Below are positions 4,830 to 5,303 of a stretch of 5,303 nucleotides of DNA, piece by piece. Source of the DNA: an uncultured Opitutia bacterium (GTDB lineage Bacteria > Verrucomicrobiota > Verrucomicrobiia > Opitutales > UBA953); assembly GCA_903879465.1 (NCBI GenBank), contig CAIRLQ010000288.1:1-5303 (forward strand), given 5' to 3'. Positions within the stretch are counted from its first letter, which is position 1. Each line of letters begins with the position of its first letter. The position numbers were made by a program, and so were the translations under genes. The notes under the pieces are model-generated. The model did no database searches, had not been told where the DNA came from, and saw only the letters and a list, made by a program, of their open reading frames with translations.

Positions 4830-5303
4830 ATGCCCCGCCTCACCCTCCAATCCAGAGCCTTCAAGCAGAACGCCCGCTCCATTATATGGTTGGACGTGGA
4901 GATGCGTAAGGCCGATGTCTTGCCAGCCCTGACGTCGGTGCTTTGGCCCGAGGGGCTAATGACTTATGCGCATGATGCCATTCTCGCGGAATCAGCGGAA
5001 GCCCGGCAGCTGGTGTTCCTGCCGTGGAAGGAACTGGCGAGCCAGGTTGTTCAGCAGGCCATGGCTTCAGGTAGCCTCATCGCCGGCTATAGTATCCCTG
5101 AGCGTGACGTGCTGATGGCGGCTTGCCCTGAGCACACTGAATGGATCAAGGAGAACTACTTTAACGTGAATGCCGCGAAGTGGTTTAGGAACAATCAGCC
5201 TGAAATCTATGCGGAGGCCTGCCGTCTGGCCGGTGAGCGGCGGAAGCCCGGCCTGAAGAACTTCCTCGTCCAGACCGCGGTCGGCTATCCCTATAAGCGA
5301 TAC
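4830..5303 (+). CDS. Unrecognised protein, N-terminal part, possibly RNase H-like/DEDD nuclease fold (3' end outside window)
   Basis: The frame is open from ATG 4830 to the window edge, giving 158 residues without a stop. An in-frame ATG at 4812 with AGGA five bases before it is a possible alternative start. I do not recognise a named family. Residues 18-24 read IIWLDVE, a beta strand ending in DxE as in motif I of DEDD exonucleases and RNase H-like folds. Residues near 85-100 (SLIAGYSIPERDVL) resemble the motif II region, where a strand is followed by a short turn and an acidic residue. GLKNFLVQTAVGYP near 141-154 resembles the SLK(x)L segment seen before the last acidic motif, which would lie beyond the window. 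This is a suggestion by eye only. The C-terminal half (NAAKWFRNNQPEIYAEACRLAGERRKPG) is helical and basic. No signal peptide, so cytoplasmic. A nucleic-acid role would fit, but neighbours give no further support. Confidence 0.75.
   Translation, partial: MPRLTLQSRAFKQNARSIIWLDVEMRKADVLPALTSVLWPEGLMTYAHDAILAESAEARQLVFLPWKELASQVVQQAMASGSLIAGYSIPERDVLMAACPEHTEWIKENYFNVNAAKWFRNNQPEIYAEACRLAGERRKPGLKNFLVQTAVGYPYKRY

Noticed and set aside
4703..4909. Open frame of 68 codons crossing the last intergenic region
   Set aside because: Proline- and arginine-rich with no domain-like pattern, non-ATG context without support, and it overlaps the better coding frame starting at 4830.

Overview
The window looks like ordinary chromosomal DNA of a moderately GC-rich Gram-negative bacterium. 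Two proteins have clear Sec signal peptides pointing to the periplasm or outside, and a third is a small beta-barrel-like protein ending in phenylalanine. I lean towards Verrucomicrobiota or a relative. The reasons are a PAF-acetylhydrolase-like SGNH hydrolase behind a chitobiase-C-terminal-type domain, a LexA operator built from GAACA/TGTTC half-sites, and almost no Shine-Dalgarno sequences. This placement is an inference from gene style, not a proven assignment.

Layout. 2-553 (+) is the C-terminal part of a class I SAM-dependent methyltransferase whose start lies outside the window. 680-1648 (+) is a secreted SGNH/GDSL hydrolase. 1770-3074 (+) is a secreted C39-like (clan CA) cysteine peptidase-type protein with a large unrecognised N-terminal region. 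3120-3782 (-) is lexA, the SOS repressor, convergent with the peptidase gene. 3941-4477 (+) is a small outer-membrane-barrel-like protein, divergent from lexA and followed by two hairpins, the second a strong intrinsic terminator. 4478-4829 has no convincing gene but is rich in inverted repeats. 4830-5303 (+) is the N-terminal part of an unrecognised protein with a possible RNase H-like/DEDD nuclease start, cut by the window edge.

The genes do not form an obvious pathway. Gaps of about 120 bp before the hydrolase and peptidase genes suggest mostly separate transcription units. The clearest regulatory unit is the lexA promoter: a perfect TTGACA and two tandem LexA-type boxes packed into the 38 bases upstream of the ATG, so the mRNA should have almost no leader.

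The least explained part is 4591-4798. A perfect 12-bp inverted repeat encloses about 184 bases that can form further hairpins, and its 3' arm can instead form a short hairpin ending in TTTT. It could be an unassigned structured RNA, a leader switch for the last gene, or the remnant of a small inverted-repeat element.
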